A stretch of DNA of 64,000 bases from the NCBI RefSeq assembly GCF_002288925.2, contig NW_022098030.1:8965702-9029701 (forward strand), given 5' to 3'. A program made the translations under genes and the position numbers. This stretch comes from Delphinapterus leucas. Taxonomy: Eukaryota; Chordata; Mammalia; Artiodactyla; Monodontidae. Position 1 is the stretch's first letter, and each line of letters starts with the position of its first letter. The notes under the pieces are model-generated. The model saw only the letters and a list, made by a program, of their open reading frames with translations. It did no database searches and was not told where the DNA came from. Positions 10,691 to 22,350 of the stretch are shown here, one piece after another.

Positions 10691-11839
10691 TGTGTATTTA
10701 TGTTTAAAATATTTAAGGAAATTGCATCCATTTGGTGCTTTACTTTGAAAAGATGCCACCTTAGTGTGGTATTATATAAATCCAATTTAAAAACAAATAT
10801 TTGAAGGGGTAAAGGATCTTTTATGAATGATGATATAGGAACTAGATGACACTGGAGAATACTAGATACCGTATATTTGAACATGACCAACCTCTAACCT
10901 GTGAGTTATCTTCTAAGAGAGGAAAAATAATGGTTATAGCATTGACTAATTACCTGTTGTTCTATTCTTTTAGCACGATATTGGCTTTGCCATTAATTCT
11001 TTGGAGATAAACATTAACTAACTCATTAACTCTTGTGACAGTCATAGGAAGTAGATTTTTCTTTCCCCTGAAAGAGATTGTATATAATGTGAAAAGTGAG
11101 AGAGAAAAATGACAAATTTCCAATTAATGCAATTGACACAGAAAGTCAAGGAATAAAAATCAGGAGCCAAATATAGCTTTTCTCATGAATGATGTACAAA
11201 ATCATATGTCACAACTCCCCCATAATTTTCAAAATCCTTGATCACTCTTTAATCTTCATATAACTGGAGCACACTGTAGCAACCAAGCCCATGTCTTTCT
11301 ACTGACTTTCCAATGGTAAGCGCTCCATATTTATTTATTAATTTGTTGAAAGAAAGGAGGAACTTTTATCATTACTTTCCAAGATTATTCACACCTAAAT
11401 CTCCTACCAACAGATGAATCCCCTTTCAAAGACTGTGGGAGAACATCAAAGTGACAGCAAAATCTGCTTCTTTCATTCACTTAGATCAGACTCTTCATGG
11501 CTGTTATCAGTGGTGACTATACAGCTTGAGTCAACTGAGAGAAGCATAATTTATGCCTCTTGTACCAGAATAAAAATATTAACCACCTCCCCTTTCATTA
11601 TCAAAAGTGTTCAAGTTTGGATAATAGCATAGAAGGTCAACCAATGAATAGCTCTTTCCCTGGGACTCCATCTCTCATGAATATATGTCTCCTTTCAGAA
11701 ATTCTCTTCAGTCAGAAGGAGGAGAGTAGGTCAGTAGTTCTGAATTCAGTCCATCCCTCCCTTATTTATTTATCTTTCAAGGAAAGGCCAGCTGTAACCT
11801 TGGCTTTGTAGCCACTAGATTTGTAACATAAACAGTATT
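10691..11839. other. Mostly unrecognised DNA (10691-11839)
   Basis: No gene. A possible decayed L2 tail lies at 11275-11365 (ending ATTTATTTATTAATTTGTTG), too weak for a separate call. Short open frames at 11414-11632 and 11560-11811 overlap each other and have no recognisable domain. Confidence 0.4.
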
Positions 11840-11990
11840 ATTTAGCAGGCAGGTGAGGATGAGCTCTTGAGTTGGAGCCAACCTTGCCTGAACTTTCTTA
11901 AGACTCAGTTTCCTCACCTGTAAAAGGAAAATAGTAAACTGTCTCTTAAGGAAGTGGTAAGAATATGTCATAAAATTGTTTTAAAACTAA
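11840..11990 (-). mobile_element. MIR SINE, antisense
   Basis: AGACTCAGTTTCCTCACCTG followed by TAAAAGGAAAATAGTA is the well conserved antisense MIR core, with weaker matches on both sides. Confidence 0.65.
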
Positions 11991-12215
11991 AATATAAAAA
12001 TGCATATACTCTGATTTATGTTACAAATTAAAGCTAACTTAATTTAGGAGTAAAAAGTATTTTTCCAGGACTAATTTTCTGGAAGTTAACAAATTTTAAG
12101 TTCTTTTTCAGAATTCTGATAAGTAAACTGTTAGTTTTACAACAAGTTTTTCAGATTTCTGAGAAGTACAGAATCTAAGCACTGGAAGGGACCCTAAAAA
12201 TTAGAAGTGGGTGGA

Positions 12216-12280
12216 ATGAAGGGAAAAAAAGGGAAGGGAAAGGAGGAAGGAAAGACAAAAGGAAATAAGAGGAAAAGAAC
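12216..12280. repeat. GA-rich low-complexity tract
   Basis: Purine-only run of G and A with few interruptions. Confidence 0.8.
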
Positions 12281-12820
12281 CATATAAAGAACTATCATAC
12301 CTAGAAAAATAACAGGAAAAAATCTCAAGCTGAAATCCTAATAATTGAATGATAAAAGCTTATATAAGGTAAAGCCACATTATTATTTTTCACAAGAAAA
12401 CTAAAAATAAACTGGAAAAAGTCACATTAGGATAAATTCTCAAAGATTTATGAAGGATGACAGATACATAACTGCCTCGAGGATCAATCAGTACAGTTCA
12501 TTACATTTGAAATTTAGCATCATATTTTACATTTTGAGCATCATAAGCTCTCAAAACATGTTTGTAGTCAAATAACATAAAGCTGTCTTAGCTAGAGGGA
12601 AGGTTAATAAAAACATGGACCAACAGAAAAGTGTTGAAAAGTGGACTTCAACATTTTGATATAGCATTATTTAAAAGTTATTTATTCAAATGGTCAGTAA
12701 ATATTTCCTATATTCAGGTTCAACAACAAATAGCTAATGATCTATATACAAGACAATTTATGGGAAAAAAAAAGTCACTGCCGCACAAAGTGTATAGAAT
12801 CAAGTTGAGAAGAAAGAACA
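12281..12820. other. No recognisable feature (12281-12820)
   Basis: AT-rich DNA upstream of the eroded L1. A 72-codon open frame at 12631-12849 has no recognisable motif. Confidence 0.45.
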
Positions 12821-12979
12821 TTTACGTAGAAAGATTTTTTTTTAAATAAGGTGGAATTTATGCTCCTGACCAATTTGGAGTACTGGGGGCTAGATTTATC
12901 CTCCTGTCTAAAACCACATGAAAAATAAGCAAAATATAGGAAACAGTGTTTTTAAAACACTGGCCGTCAAGTGACAAAG
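12821..12979 (+). repeat. L1 5'-region duplicate, copy 1 (empty site)
   Basis: Runs from TTTACGTAGAAAG to AAGTGACAAAG and matches 14179-14562 once the SINE in that copy is removed. Shared anchors include AAAATATAGGAAACAGTG. This copy shows the pre-insertion state of the SINE site (CTAAAACCACATGAAAAA). Confidence 0.85.
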
Positions 12980-13824
12980 GACAATTTGATCTCTGAGAGC
13001 AACAAATGAGGTGAGCCCCAGGATTGCATCCACATACTATATTCAGAGTCATTCCAGACCATGACACAGAGACAGTAATCCAGATGGAGCCCAACAGTCT
13101 CCTTAAATTGAGGAAATGGAGCTGAGAGCCAGGGGGACCAAAGTGTCTAGAATTCACAAGGCAGACTCCTGGTGAGGGGAGAGTTGCAAAGAATAAATAC
13201 CCCAGAGATCTGCAGAGCCCCCCCGCCCCACCTTTGAATATTCCACAGAGTATTGAGCAGCACATGTGTGTGAAATTACTCAAAGCCAGGAAAGAACCAC
13301 TCAAAAAGATTAAAGGAAATAGTGCTCAGAGCACACACAGGAACAGGAATAATGTGTATCCTTTTGCCAGAATGAAAACCTGTAACTCACAGGACACTGG
13401 AGATTATACTCGGAAAGATCTTGCCTCCGTAGTGGGGAATAAATAATTAGCCATAGACTAAACACTGCTCTGGTTCTACCTAATAAATCTTAGAGGCAAG
13501 ACCTAAAAGTATCAGTGTTCCAAGTAACTCAACTATATCACAGGAACAAAGCTCAAGCATACGTCTAGGAATATAAAAAAAAAATACCAACATCCAACAA
13601 GGTGAAATTCACAATGTCTGTATCTAAACAATATATTGAAGAGCACTAGAAATACTATGTTGGTAAATACATATGATTTTTTTTCATTTTGTAAATTTAC
13701 TTAAAATAGAAAACTGGACTTCTGCTTCCAGAAAGGTGCAGTAGAAGCACTTTTCTTTATTCCTTTGCTAAGTACAACTAAAAACTCTGAATGTTATATA
13801 AAAAAGAAATATAAAAAGACTTTG

Positions 13825-14028
13825 GGGCTTCCCTGGTGGCGCAGTGGTTGAGAGTCTGCTTGCCGGTGCAGGGGACACGGGCTCGTGCCCCGATCCGGGA
13901 GGATTCCACATGCCACGGGGCGGCTGGGCCCGTGAGCCATGGCCGCTGGGCCTGCGCTTCCGGAGCCTGTGACCCGCAACGGGAGAGGCCACAGCAGTGA
14001 GAGGCCCACGTACCACACACACACAAAA
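13825..14028 (+). mobile_element. CHR-type SINE with 12-bp target-site duplication
   Basis: Begins GGGCTTCCCTGGTGGCGCAG, contains an altered B box (GGCTCGTGCCCCG) and a GC-rich body, and ends in CACACA plus an A run. The target-site duplication AAAAAGACTTTG occurs at 13813-13824 and again at 14029-14040, perfect over 12 bp, although its first A's merge with the tail. It lies inside the eroded L1. Confidence 0.92.
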
Positions 14029-14178
14029 AAAAAGACTTTGAAAGGTAGAGAAAAGTCAGACTGGGTAGGGAAATAGGGACCCAAGGAATGACATGGTGGT
14101 GAGTTCCCTGGGTTTTCTTTTTGCCTTATAACAGTACAAACTTGGAGCTATAGAAGCCAGCAACCCACAGAAAGGATA

Positions 14179-14562
14179 TTTATGTAGAAAGTTATTATTT
14201 TTGAAAAAGTAAGATGGAATTTATGTCTGTGGCCAATGTGGAGTATCAGGGACTGGATTTACCCTCCTACCTAAAAGCATGTGAAAGGGCTTCCCTGGTG
14301 GCGCAGTGGTTGAGAGTCTGCCTGCCGATGCAGGGGACACGGGTTCGTGCCCCGGTCCGGGAAGATCCCACATGCCGCGGAGCGGCTGGGCCCGTGAGCC
14401 ATGGCCGCTAAGCCTGCATGTCCGGAGCCTGTGCTCCGCAACGGGAGAGACCACAACAGTGAGAGGCCCACGTACCACAAAAAAATAAAATAAAAGCACG
14501 TGAAAAACAGTCAAAATATAGGAAACAGTGATTTTAAGAACACTGGATATCAAGTGGCAAAG
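14179..14562 (+). repeat. L1 5'-region duplicate, copy 2 (SINE-filled)
   Basis: Runs from TTTATGTAGAAAG to AAGTGGCAAAG, homologous to 12821-12979 but interrupted by the SINE at 14287-14491. Two copies about 1.36 kb apart suggest either a duplicated L1 5' region or two L1 insertions. Confidence 0.85.
14287..14491 (+). mobile_element. CHR-type SINE with 14-bp target-site duplication
   Basis: Starts GGGCTTCCCTGGTGGCGCAG, B-box-like GGTTCGTGCCCCG at about 14342-14354, A-rich tail to 14491. Target-site duplications AAAAGCATGTGAAA (14273-14286) and AAAAGCACGTGAAA (14492-14505) differ at one base. The homologous site at 12821-12979 lacks the SINE, which confirms the boundaries. Confidence 0.93.
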
Positions 14563-14588
14563 ATGTTTAAGTGTGATAACACACATAC

Positions 14589-14589
<1 letters not shown>

Positions 14590-14622
<33 letters not shown>
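14590..14622. repeat. (CA)n microsatellite
   Basis: About 15 CA units inside the eroded L1. Confidence 0.9.
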
Positions 14623-15890
14623 CTTCAAAGAAAGTCTGTGTGTTCTAATGATAAGGCAGAGAAAAGGGGCAGCCTAGTAAGACAGAAAAGTTTTACACAA
14701 TAACTGTTGTACTCCAGCCAAACATGACAGAAAAAAAAAAAAACACCTGTGGTCACATATCACTGACTCCAGGAAAGGCTGATTGCAGAATCTAGACTTC
14801 TAACCTAGCCAGGATGTAATGAGTCATCCCAGCCCCTCCCCACTGCCAGGGTGGTGTCAGAGAAGCACAAGTAGGAAGCCAGGACTTTTATCCTTTCTAG
14901 GTGGCAAAAGCCTCCACCCAAAGAGGTATCAATGAAAACCACCGGAGGAGCAGTAACAAGAAACCCCTGTCTCTCCAGCCAGGCTGATACCAATGGGGCC
15001 CCAGAGGGGAGCCAGAACTCCCACTTCCATGCAACAATAATTAGGAAACATTTTCTTTTGTTTCAAGAGGCTGTGTGGGGAACCTTCACTGTAAGTCTCA
15101 CCTTGCATAATGAGGTGATGCCCTCTTGCCTGCTGAAGTTAAGGTCAGAGACAGCCAGCTAAAATGGAAAGTTTAAACAAGATCCAGATACTCGTAACAT
15201 ACAAAACATTCAGATTCCAACTGAAAATCATTTGTCATACCAAAACCCAGTAAAATTTCTACTTGAAGGAAAAAAACACAAATCAATAGATGCCAAGACT
15301 ACATGACAGATAATTTAGAATTATCTAACAAAGCTATAAAGCAGCCAGCACACAAATGCTTCAACGAGCAAACAAAAACACGCTTAAGAGCAAATGAAAA
15401 AAACAGAAATTCTCAATAAAAAAATTAAAAGTATTATCAAAATATAGAGAAAATAGTAGATAATAAAAAGAAATAAATAGAAATTTTACAACTGAAAAAT
15501 ACAAAAACCCAGTGGAAGGGATTAACAATAGAATAGACAGGATAAAGAATCAGTGATGTTGAAGACAGAAATTTTCTAACATGAACAACAGAGAAAATAA
15601 TACAGATACAGAACATCAGTGACCTGTGGAATTAGAACAAGAGATCTTATATTTGTGATATTTGGGTAATAGAGAGTAAAAGGGGGCAGGATGGGAAAAA
15701 TATTCAAAGAGATAATGACAAAACTTTGTACATTTGGCAAAAAAACATAAGCCTAGAGATTCATAAACCTGAACCCCAGGCAGGATAAACCAAAAGAAAT
15801 CCACACCAAGACATATTTTAATCAAATTTCTGAAAAATAAAGAGAGAAAAAACTTTAAGGCAGTGAGAGAGAAATGAGAAGTAGAGGGAA

Positions 15891-18150
15891 TACTCCCAAA
15901 CTCACTTTATGAGGCCAGCATCACCCTGATACCAGAGCCAAACAAAAACACCACAAGAAAAGAAAATTACAAGGTAATATGTCTGATGAACATAGATGCA
16001 AAAATTCTCAAAAAAATACTAGCAAGCTGAATTCAACAACACATCAAACCATGATCAAGTGGAATTTACCCCTTGGGATGCAAGGTTAGTCTAACATAGG
16101 GAAAAATTGATCAATGTGATGCAACACATTAACAGAATTAAAAAATAAAAACGACATGGTCATCTCAATAGATGAAGGAAAAAGAATCTGATAAAGTTCA
16201 ACATCCATTCATGATAAAAACTCTCAAAAAATAGGGATGAAGGAAACTTACTCAACACAATAAAGGCCATGTTATGAAAAACTCACAGCTAACATGATAA
16301 TCAATGGGGAAACGGAAAGCTTTTTCCTCTAAGATCTCATAAGGCAAGGATGCCTACTCTTGCCACTTCTATTCAAGAGTACTGAAAGTCCAAACAAGAG
16401 CAATCAGGTAAGAAATAGAATGCATCCAAATTAGAAAGAAAGCAAATTCTCTGTTTACAAATGACATGATTCTATATGTAGAAAACCCTAAAGCCTCCAA
16501 AAAAGTCTGTTAGAAAAAACAAATTCAGTAAAGTTGCAGAATAAAAAAAATCGATGTACAGAAATCAGTTGTATTTTTTTACACCAACAATAATTATCCA
16601 AAAATGAAATCAAGAAAACTATCCCATTTTATGTTGGTATAAAATAGAATAAAATACTTAGGAACAAATTTGACCAAAGAGGTGAAAAATATCCACTGAA
16701 AACTGTAAAACACGGATGAGAAAAATTGAAGAAGAATGCAAATAAATGGAAAGATATCCCATGTTCATGGATCAGAAAAATTAATAATATTAAAATGTCC
16801 ATCCTACCCAACATGATACAGGATTCAACACAATTCCTATCAAAATTCCAATGGCATTTTCACAGAAATTTTTTTTAAAAATTCTAAAATATGTATGGAA
16901 CCACAAAAGACCCTGAATAGTCAAAGCAATCCTGAGGCATCAAATTCCTGATCTCAAGTTAGATTACAAAGCAATAGTAATCAAAATAGTATGGTACTGG
17001 CATAAATACAGACACGTTAACAAATGGAACAGAATAGAGCGCCCAGAAATAAACCCAAGCATATTCAGTCAACTAATTTCTGACAAGGGTGCCAGAATAC
17101 ACAATGGGGATAGGAGAGTCATTTAATAAATAGTGTTGGGAAAACTGGATAACCACATACAAAAGAATAAACTTAGATCTCTATTTTAAATCATACTAAA
17201 AAAAATCAACTCATAATGAATTAAAGAATTAAACATAAGACTTGAAGCCATAAAAATCCTAGAAAAGAAATAGGGAAAATCTCTTAGACTTTAGTTTTGG
17301 CAATCATTTTTTAGATATGACACCAAAAAAAAACCAAAAAGGCAAAAAAGCAAAAATAAACAAATGGGATTACATCAAACTAAAAAGCTTCTGCACAGCA
17401 AAGGAAATAATCAACAGAGTGAAAAGGCAACCTACAATATGGGAGAAAATATTTGCAAGCAATTTAGTTGTTAATGGATTAATATCCAAAATATATACAA
17501 AGAACTGATACAACTTAGTACCAAACAAAAAACAAACCCCACAACTAACCTAATTAAAAAATGAGCAAAGGATCTGCAAAACATTTCTCCAAAGAAAACG
17601 TATAAATGGTCAACAGGTATATGAAAAAAAATGTTTAACATCACTAGTCATCCGGGAAATGCAAGTCAAAAACACAGTGAAGTGACATAACTTCATGCCT
17701 GTCAGAATGGCTATTATTAAAAAAAAAAAAAAAAATTCAAGTGTTGGCAAGGATGTAGAGAAAAGGGAAGCCTCATGCACTGTCACTGGGAATGTAAACT
17801 GGTACAGATATTGTGAAAAAGAGTATAGAGGTTCTTCACTAAGATAAAAATAGAATGACTGTATGATCAAGCAATCTCTCTTCTGGGTATATACCCAAAG
17901 GAAATGAAATCAGTAACTTGAAGAGATATGTGCATTCCCATGTTCAGCACAGCATTATTTACTATAGCCAAGATATGAGAACAGCCTAAGTATCCACTGC
18001 TAGATGAATGGATAAAGAAATGTTTTATATATATATATATATTCAAACTTAAAAAAGAAAATCCTGCTATTTGCAACAACATGAATGAACCTGGAAGACA
18101 TTATCCTAAGTGAAATAAGCCAGACACAGGGGAAAAAAAAATGCATGATC
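15891..18150 (+). pseudogene. L1 ORF2 remnant (RT to C-terminus), no endonuclease
   Basis: Recognisable ORF2 pieces in shifting frames include NIDAKIL near 15990, the eroded SID-EGK equivalent of [10 protein letters not shown] near 16165, [17 protein letters not shown] near 17360, [10 protein letters not shown] near 17480 and a degraded C-terminal zone to about 18150. ORF2 in intact L1 encodes endonuclease and reverse transcriptase for retrotransposition. Here the endonuclease is missing and stops are dense. No protein is expected. A T/A-rich (TA)n tract at 18024-18042 sits in the equivalent of WYIYTMEYYS. Confidence 0.8.
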
Positions 18151-18884
18151 ACACTTACATGTGAAATCTAAAACAGTCAAATACATAGAATCAAAGAGTA
18201 GAATGGTGGTTACAAGGAATAAGGAGGTGAGGGAAACGGGGAGATGTTGCTCAAACGGTACAAAATTGCAGTTATGTAGAAGGAATGATTCTAGATATCT
18301 AATGTACAATGTGATGACTATAATTAACAATACTGTGCTGAATAATGGAAATCTGCTGAGAGTTGATTTCAGGTGCTCTCATTACACACACACACACAAA
18401 TGGTAACTATGTTAGAAGATATATTAATTAGCTTGACTGCAGTGATAATTTCACAATGTGTATGTTTATATATATATCAAATTATTCTGTAAACCTTAAA
18501 CATATACAGCTTTTATCAAAAAATTAAAATAAATTATAAACATAATACTTGACTAAGTTATTGGAAGATTTTTCAAAGTATGTTTTAGCAATTGATTTTC
18601 TGAAACTTTTATAAAAACCTATGAAATCTGATATGTTTGATTAAATTTAACTAAAATTCCTAATCGCACATGTTGCAACTGTGAAATACTGGATTTTGAA
18701 GGTCATTGTGAAGAAAAATCTAACACAACTTATTCATGATTCTGATGTGGATTATATTTTAAATGGATAATATTCTAGATTTAGTATTAAAAAATAACAA
18801 TAATATTATCATATAATGTAAGTGGTTTAAAACCCTTCAAATAAAAGATAGAAACTGTCAAATTGAATAAAATATAAATATATA

Positions 18885-19055
18885 TACAGTGCTCATTAAC
18901 AGATGAATAGATAAAGGTGTGGTATATATACACAATGGAATATTACTCAGCCACAAAAAAGAGTGAAATTCTGCCGTTTGCAATAGTGTGGATGGATCTA
19001 GAGAGCATTGTGATTAGTGAAATAAGTCAGACAGAGAAAGACAAATACTCTTTTT
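18885..19055 (+). mobile_element. L1 ORF2 C-terminal fragment
   Basis: Encodes MEYYSATKKSEILPFAIVWM and then DLESIVISEISQTEKDKY in one frame (from 18917), the last residues of L1 ORF2. It stops abruptly at about 19050 with no 3' UTR or A tail, so it is truncated on both sides. It may be a displaced piece of the L1 ending at 18545. Confidence 0.8.
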
Positions 19056-19404
19056 TGCTTTTGCTTGTTTGCCTTGTTTTGAAAACTGTGAACATCTGGC
19101 AATGCTAGGCACATTTTCCCCCAAGGAAATACCTTTGTCAGTTTTCCAACTAAGGCAGTTACACTGGCCAGTTCTACTACAGTAGCTGCTCGACTTTGTT
19201 CATTGAATATTAATTGCCATCTACCATCATAGTCACAGTGTTATTTTCCTTACAGTAAAGAGGAAAAAAAAATATTTCTCATGAGCTTCATTCACTTAGA
19301 TTCCCTGCTTTGGTCCTGGGGCATTTTACTTTGAATGCCTGCTATATAGACTGTTATTAAGATCTTAACTGATTAAAACTTCGATATTTCTTGGTCTTCT
19401 TGGG

Positions 19405-19748
19405 GTAATACACCCAATGGCAAGCTCTGTATCCATGGGCACCTCTGTACCCCTGGGCTCCACATCTGTGGACAAAAACGAAACACAGAACAAAAATGTT
19501 CCGAAAACAAATTCCAGAAAGTTCCAAAACTCAAAACTTGAATTTGCCATGCACCTGTAAATAGTTACGTAGCATTTACATTTTTAGGTATTATAAGTAA
19601 ACTAGAGATGATTTTAAAGTACACAGGAGGATAAGCATAGCTTACATGCAAATGCATCTTTTTATATAAGGGACTTGAGCATCTGTGGATTTTGGTATAT
19701 GAGAAAGGTCCTGGAACTCATCCCCCCGGATACTGAGGGACAACTGTA
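19405..19748 (+). mobile_element. Tigger-like (Tc1/mariner class) DNA element remnant
   Basis: Blocks such as TTCCAGAAAGTTCCAAAACT, AACTTGAATTTGCCATGCAC, ATTATAAGTAAACTAGAGAT, GGGACTTGAGCATCTGTGGA and the terminal ATACTGAGGGACAACTGTAT match a common placental non-autonomous DNA transposon. The 3' end is clear (CTG then TA at 19744-19748). The 5' end is corrupted, so the start is approximate. I remember the consensus but not a certain name; the TA-flanked CTG end fits the Tc1/mariner group. Confidence 0.6.
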
Positions 19749-20227
19749 TACTTTAACAGTAACATTGCCAACCAGGAAACATGCAAACTGGTACCCTTGG
19801 AAGTATACTGATGCTGCTGCATAGGAGACCTGTATTCTGTTTGGGGGCTCAAAAGAAGCATCTCTTCCTTGACAAATGGAGCAAAAATAAAAGCTTTCCT
19901 TTTGCCGCTCTGTGATAGAGAATGGAGTTAGCAGAGAGAAATTGTGGTTAACAACTAAAGAAGAGGAAGTCAGTATTTTATAAGACATATCAGAGGGAAG
20001 AAAGTCTTTCATAGAAAACAAAAAATAGTCAATGCGAGTTAGACTTTAAACACTGGCAAAAACAATAATAAATGCTTACTGTGAAATATAATTTGGTTCC
20101 TGATGGGACAACTATAAGTTTGAGGGTTATTTTTAAATATCAGTGCTTTGAAAAATAATTGAGACTGGAAAGCAGTAAGAGGACCCTTGATCAGAGCGGC
20201 ATTTGAATCCTTCCTTAAAAATAAGTC

Positions 20228-20410
20228 TAACATTTATATGAGCTAGGAACTATGCTAATCCTCACAGAAACCCTCTTAGGTGCAATTTCTTCATTATTCA
20301 TATGAAGAAACTGAGGCACAAAAGGGTAAGGGAATACCTGTGCCAATGTGCAAATTCAAATCTGTATGATCCCAGAGCTCTTGTTCTTGCCCACTTCACT
20401 GTACTACCTT
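20228..20410 (+). mobile_element. MIR SINE, sense
   Basis: AACATTTATATGAGCTAGGA, ATGCTAATCCTCACAGAAAC, a GAAGAAACTGAGGCACAAAA core and CCCAGAGCTCTTGTTCTTGC follow MIR order. Confidence 0.75.
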
Positions 20411-22309
20411 TCTCTTCCCTTCATGTCAAGGAACTGAATACTGAAACAAGAACTCTAAGTACACTGCTTATCTTTGTTGTATGTATATATTTATACTTAA
20501 GTTGATACACAACCATCAAATCTTTATACTCATTCTAAGGAACAACTGATCTTCTCCAGGCAGAAGCCATCACAATGAAGAGATTTCTGGATCAGTCTGA
20601 AAACAACCTAGGACAAGTGGATGCAAAGTTATCAAACGAGCCTGGAATCTAGGAGCATTCAGATAACTCACTTTGTTTATGGCCCTGTATTGGGACACAA
20701 ACACTGTTTAATACTCTCAGATTCCCTCAGTTGCCTTAGCATCCGAACGGACAATGATTATTTGTAAGTGAATTATTGTAGTTTATTTTTCAAAAAGCAA
20801 TTCAATTTACAAATTTCTAAAATCTGTCTGTAATGGTCCATGTTACGGTAAATAATTCTAACTTGCAAGTAAAGAACTGAGTCTTAATTTCAGACTGATC
20901 ATAATTAGCAAAATCTAATAGAACCCATTTCCCAGCGTCATCTTAATGGACATCAACTTCTCTACATTCTCAAAATTGCCATCTTTAATAATGGTGAGTT
21001 AGTAAGGTCCATGGAAGCCAAAACCAGAGCATCTAAAACACAATTTTCCCATACTTTAAATGCCTGTCAGCATCTTCTTCCATCCACTCCCAAGTTTCAA
21101 AAAGATCTGCAGGTATTGAACACAGTATTTTCTTTCTTAGATGCCACTGGGCCTTCTTTTCATAGTTCTGAGGTAAGTCATTGAATCACTTAGTGTTCAA
21201 GTTATATTCCCCAAAGCTCCCTTAGTAGCCACTAATCCCCCAAATGTTTGAAATATCTGTAATTAGTAGGTCAATATCAATTAGTGATGGTGTATATTTT
21301 TAAGGGTTGGTGCTCAATGAGTGTTTAGATACTATCAACCCTATCTTTCATGGAACAATGGAATAATCCATGCCTAAGTCTACAGACATCATAAACCTAT
21401 ATGCCACGTGTAAGTTAGCACCTATAACATCTTTGCTGTGTTATAGTATCTTACCGAATACATTATTTAAATGAATACTTCAAAAAATTCATATCTCAAA
21501 ATTAAAATTAATAAAATTTCGATTAATAAATTATAAGAGGAAGTTCTTTTGGTGGTGGCAGTGGAAGTTTTTGTTTGCTTGTTTGTACTTACTAGCCATT
21601 GGGTATCTGCTAAAAATCACTTAAGTCCAACATTGGCTACTGGTTCCCAAGTAAAGAGTTCAAAGCATCTTAAATTTAGGGTGTGATGTGTTCATTCACT
21701 TTAATGCAACTCTGTTTTGCCTGGTTCTTTTTCCTGTATCACCATCAATGGAGATTTTACTGCTAAACTGCAAATTTTCAATGTGCTTCTTCACCTTCTT
21801 GGTTTCAGACAATGCAATATCCCTAAAGTTCTCCCCAAATTTCCTAAGTTTATTCAACTTCATCCTATGTTTCCCCATGGAAAGAGAAGCCATTTCTTCT
21901 GTCTTGGAGTGTCTCCCATAGATTTTCTTTCCACTCTGAACGTATTGAGGAGCCTTCCAAAATCAGTTTTTAGGCTTTTGTATGGGGAATACTCTAGGTA
22001 CCACCCAGGATGAGAGTGAATTAGGACATAATGACTACTCTATCTGTTCTGCCTCTCTTGCATTAGTACACAGAATGTGGAAAGAAAGGGCATCCAGTTA
22101 TTGGATGCCTTCCTGCTGCTGAAAGAGTTGAACTTAAAAAATAATGTTGGAATTCATTGAAATCAGAAGTGTCTATGCTTCTGAACTCTTTCCAAGTCTG
22201 GGAATATAAGTGAGGCAGTACCTACCTACTGAATGCTGCTATTATCTGGTAGGGAAATTCCAATTAAATGATACCATTACCTAGATATGGATGGGTTCCA
22301 GAATCTCAG
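20411..22309. other. Unrecognised DNA (20411-22309)
   Basis: No named repeat. On the minus strand at 21696-21893 a 65-codon open frame starts with a G at -3 and +4 and encodes a basic, lysine-rich peptide. I recognise no domain; it could be a pseudogene scrap or chance. The remainder is AT-rich and featureless. Confidence 0.4.
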
Positions 22310-22350
22310 CATAAAGAGAGAAAGAGAGAGAAAGAAAGAAAAACAAAATA
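22310..22350. repeat. GA-rich simple repeat
   Basis: AGAGAGAAAG-type repeats on the plus strand. Confidence 0.85.

Larger units (their letters stand above)
12821..18545 (+). mobile_element. Eroded, rearranged L1 LINE with internal deletion
   Basis: Three zones are visible. 12821-15150 resembles an old L1M-type 5' region, part of it present twice (12821-12979 and 14179-14562). 15200-15890 resembles the old L1/HAL1 ORF1 zone, with CAGTGACCTGTGGAATTAGA near 15617 and GATAAACCAAAAGAAATCCA near 15784. From 15891 the sequence jumps to mid-ORF2 reverse transcriptase (TCCCAAACTCACTTTATGAG, NIDAKIL frame near 15990) and continues to the ORF2 C-terminus and A-rich 3' end near 18540. The ORF2 endonuclease and first part of the RT are absent. 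All frames carry many stops. It may be one deleted element or two adjacent ones; I cannot decide from sequence alone. Two SINEs interrupt it. Confidence 0.75.

Noticed and set aside
10407..10890. Several overlapping open frames with proline/arginine-rich peptides
   Set aside because: They are translations of the GC-rich SINE body, which is open in most frames; the same peptides recur at each SINE copy (13.8, 14.3, 28.9, 46.8, 51.3 and 57.4 kb).
12858..13304. 148-codon minus-strand open frame
   Set aside because: It is antisense to the eroded L1 5' region and has no recognisable domain.
18885..19055. Part of a host gene exon (MEYYSATKK frame)
   Set aside because: It matches the L1 ORF2 C-terminus throughout and has no splice sites.
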